Shown: positions 57,601 to 60,000 of the stretch, one piece after another
Layout: each line of letters starts with the position of its first letter
Numbering within the stretch: position 1 is the first letter of the stretch
Assembly: GCF_932526225.1 (NCBI RefSeq)
Contig: NC_064042.1
Coordinates: forward strand, 15,327,040-15,387,039
Reading direction: 5' to 3'
DNA length: 60,000 nt
Source: Nematostella vectensis
Taxonomy: Eukaryota > Cnidaria > Anthozoa > Actiniaria > Edwardsiidae
Made by a program: the position numbers and the translations under genes
Notes under the pieces: generated by a model
The model's input: only the letters and a program-made list of their open reading frames with translations
Databases searched by the model: none
What the model was told of the DNA's origin: nothing

Positions 57601-60000
57601 CTGATGATCATGATCGTTATCATCATCATATCACTCCCAATCATGTCTATATGATACTGATGATCATGATCATTACCATCATCATATCACTCCTAATCAT
57701 GTCTATATGATACTGATGATCATGATCATTACCATCATCATATCACTCCTAATCATGTCTATATGATACTGATCATGATCGTTATCATCATCATATCACT
57801 CCCAATCATGTCTATATGATACTGATGATCATGATCATTATCATCTTCATATCACTCCTAATCATGTCTATATGATACTGATCATGATCGTTATCATCAT
57901 CATATCACTCCTAATCATGTCTATATGATACTGATGATCATGATCGTTATCATCATCTTATCACTCCTAATCATGTCTATATGATACTGATGATCATGAT
58001 CATTACCATCATCATATCACTCCTAATCATGTCTATATGATACTGATGATCATGATCGCTATCATCATCATATCACTCCTAATCATGTCTATATGATACT
58101 GATCATGATCGTTACCATCATCTTATCACTCCTAACATGTCTATATGATACTGATGATCATGATCATTACCATCATCATATCACTCCTAATCATGTCTAT
58201 ATGATACTGATGATCATGATCATGATCATCATCATATCACTCCTAACATGTCTATATGATACTGATGATCATGGTCATTATCATCTTCATATCACTCCTA
58301 ATCATGTCTATATGATACTGATGATTATGGTCGTTATCATCATCATATCACTCCTAATCATGTCTATATGATACTGATGATCATGATCGTTACCATCATC
58401 ATATCACTCCTAATCATGTCTATATGATACTGATGATCATGGTCATTATCATCTTCATATCACTCCTAATCATGTCTATATGATACTGATTATGGTCGTT
58501 ATCATCATCATATCACTCCTAATCATGTCTATATGATACTGATGATCATGATCATTATCATCATCATATCACTCCTTATCATGTCTATATGATACTGATG
58601 ATCATGATCGTTATCATCATCATATCACTCCTAATCATGTCTATATGATACTGATGATCATGATCGTTACCATCATCATATCACTCCTAATCATGTCTAT
58701 ATGATACTGATGATCATGATCGTTATCATCATCATATCACTCCTAATCATGTCTATATGATACTGATGATCATGATCGTTATCATCATCATATCACTCCT
58801 AACATGTCTATATGATACTGATGATCATGATCATTATCATCATCATATCACTCCTTATCATGTCCATATGATACTGATGATCATGATCGTTACCATCATC
58901 ATATCACTCCTAATCATGTGTATATTATACTGATGATCATGATCGTTATCAACATCATATCACTCCCAATCATGTCTATATGATACTGATGATCATGATC
59001 GTTATCATCATCATATCACTCCTAATCATGTCTATATGATACTGATGATCATGATCGTTATCATCATCTTATCACTCCTAATCATGTCTATACGATACTG
59101 ATGATCATGATCGTTATCATCATCATATCACTCCTAATCATGTCTATATGATACTGATGATCATGATCGTTATCATCATCATATCACTCCTAATCATGTC
59201 TATATGATACTGATGATCATGATCGTTATCATCATCTTATCTTTCCTAATCATGTCTATACGATACTGATGATCATGATCGTTATCATCATCATATCACT
59301 CCTAATCATGTCTATATGATACTGATGATCATGATCGTTATCATCATCTTATCACTCCTAATCATGTCTATACGATACTGATGATCATGATCGTTACCAT
59401 CATCATATCACTCCTAATCATGTCTATATGATACTGATGGTCATGATCGTTACCATCATCATATCACTCCCAATCATGCCTATATGATACTGATGATCAT
59501 GATCATTATCATCATCATATCACTCCTAATCATGTCTATATGATACTGATTATGGTCGTTATCATCATCATATCACTCCTAATCATGTCTATATTATACT
59601 GATGATCATGATCGTTATCATCTTCATATCACTCCCAATCATGTCTATATGATACTGATGATCATGATCATTATCATCATCTTATCACTCCTAATCATGT
59701 CTATATGATACTGATGATCATGATCATTATCATCATTATATCACTCCTAATCATGTCTATATGATACTGATCATGATCGTTATCATCTTCATATCACTCC
59801 TAATCATGTCTATATGATACTGATGATCATGATCATTATCATCATCATATCACTCCTAATCATGTCTATATGATACTGATGATCATGATCATTATCATCA
59901 TTATATCACTCCTAATCATGTCTATATGATACTGATTATGGTCGTTATCATCATCATATCACTCCTAATCATGTCTATATTATACTGATGATCATGATCG
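54690..60000. repeat. Long 53/56-bp minisatellite with 717-bp higher-order period, runs off window
   Basis: About 95 copies of a 56-bp unit (ATATCACTCCTAATCATGTC, TATATGATACTGATGATCAT, GATCGTTATCATCATC), with 53-bp variants lacking one GAT. Rare variant copies repeat at fixed distances: CCTAACATG at about 55,979, 57,413 and 58,132, and GATTATGGTCG pairs near 55,210 and 56,645, giving about 717 and 1,434 bp. It lies in a gene B intron if gene B continues beyond the window. Confidence 0.95.

Noticed and set aside
54690-60000. CRISPR-like direct repeat array
   Set aside because: Units are contiguous with no unique spacers, and the surrounding genes are eukaryotic with introns.

Overview
This is eukaryotic, animal-type DNA: AT-rich, with short exons bounded by GT/AG introns, many minisatellites and decayed transposons. 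The best-supported content is a head-to-head pair of paralogous ADAMTS-type secreted metalloprotease genes. The C-terminal WSC-like module of the first gene, the BEL/Pao and tyrosine-recombinase relics and the repeat style suggest a cnidarian, probably an anthozoan. That assignment is an inference and has not been checked by any search.

Left part (1-23,000). A 40-bp minisatellite opens the window. At 1146-7030 lie recognisable but broken exons of a DNAJC13/RME-8 gene, interrupted by an internally deleted BEL/Pao retrotransposon (2077-3122, with a 5-bp target duplication) and a 240-bp MITE with 7-bp flanking repeats. From about 8330 to 15,775 runs a 7.4-kb array of AAGACAAGC-like units whose plus strand has almost no T, so all six frames stay open without any gene being present. 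At 19,860-21,310 sits a wrecked tyrosine recombinase in which two minisatellites have grown, one visibly from its own codons.

Central part (23,193-36,897, minus strand). Gene A is complete: 24 coding exons, 3,228 nt, 1,075 residues. Its order is signal peptide, propeptide with a furin site, reprolysin domain (HEIAHTLGVGHD), disintegrin-like, TSP1, Cys-rich, spacer, three more TSP1 repeats and a WSC-like C-terminus. About 4.1 kb of intergenic DNA follows, holding a 99-nt near-perfect hairpin.

Right part (41,039-54,410, plus strand). Gene B is a divergently transcribed paralog with 18 exons in the window (767 residues, to the spacer). It then enters a minisatellite of more than 5.3 kb that runs off the window edge, so its 3' end is not seen. 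Both genes share a 14-nt microexon and exons of identical length. Every exon junction in both models was chained in phase by hand, which strongly supports them.

The most unusual signal is that tandem repeats in these two genes sit on, or grow out of, exon/intron junctions. Arrays carrying 5' splice sites occur at A exon 7, A exon 14 and B exon 6. Arrays or duplications carrying 3' splice sites occur at A exon 13, B exon 9, B exon 13 and probably B exon 18. Further arrays of splice-site-like motifs lie elsewhere in gene B introns. In the cases I could translate, using a duplicated site nearly always produces an early stop codon.
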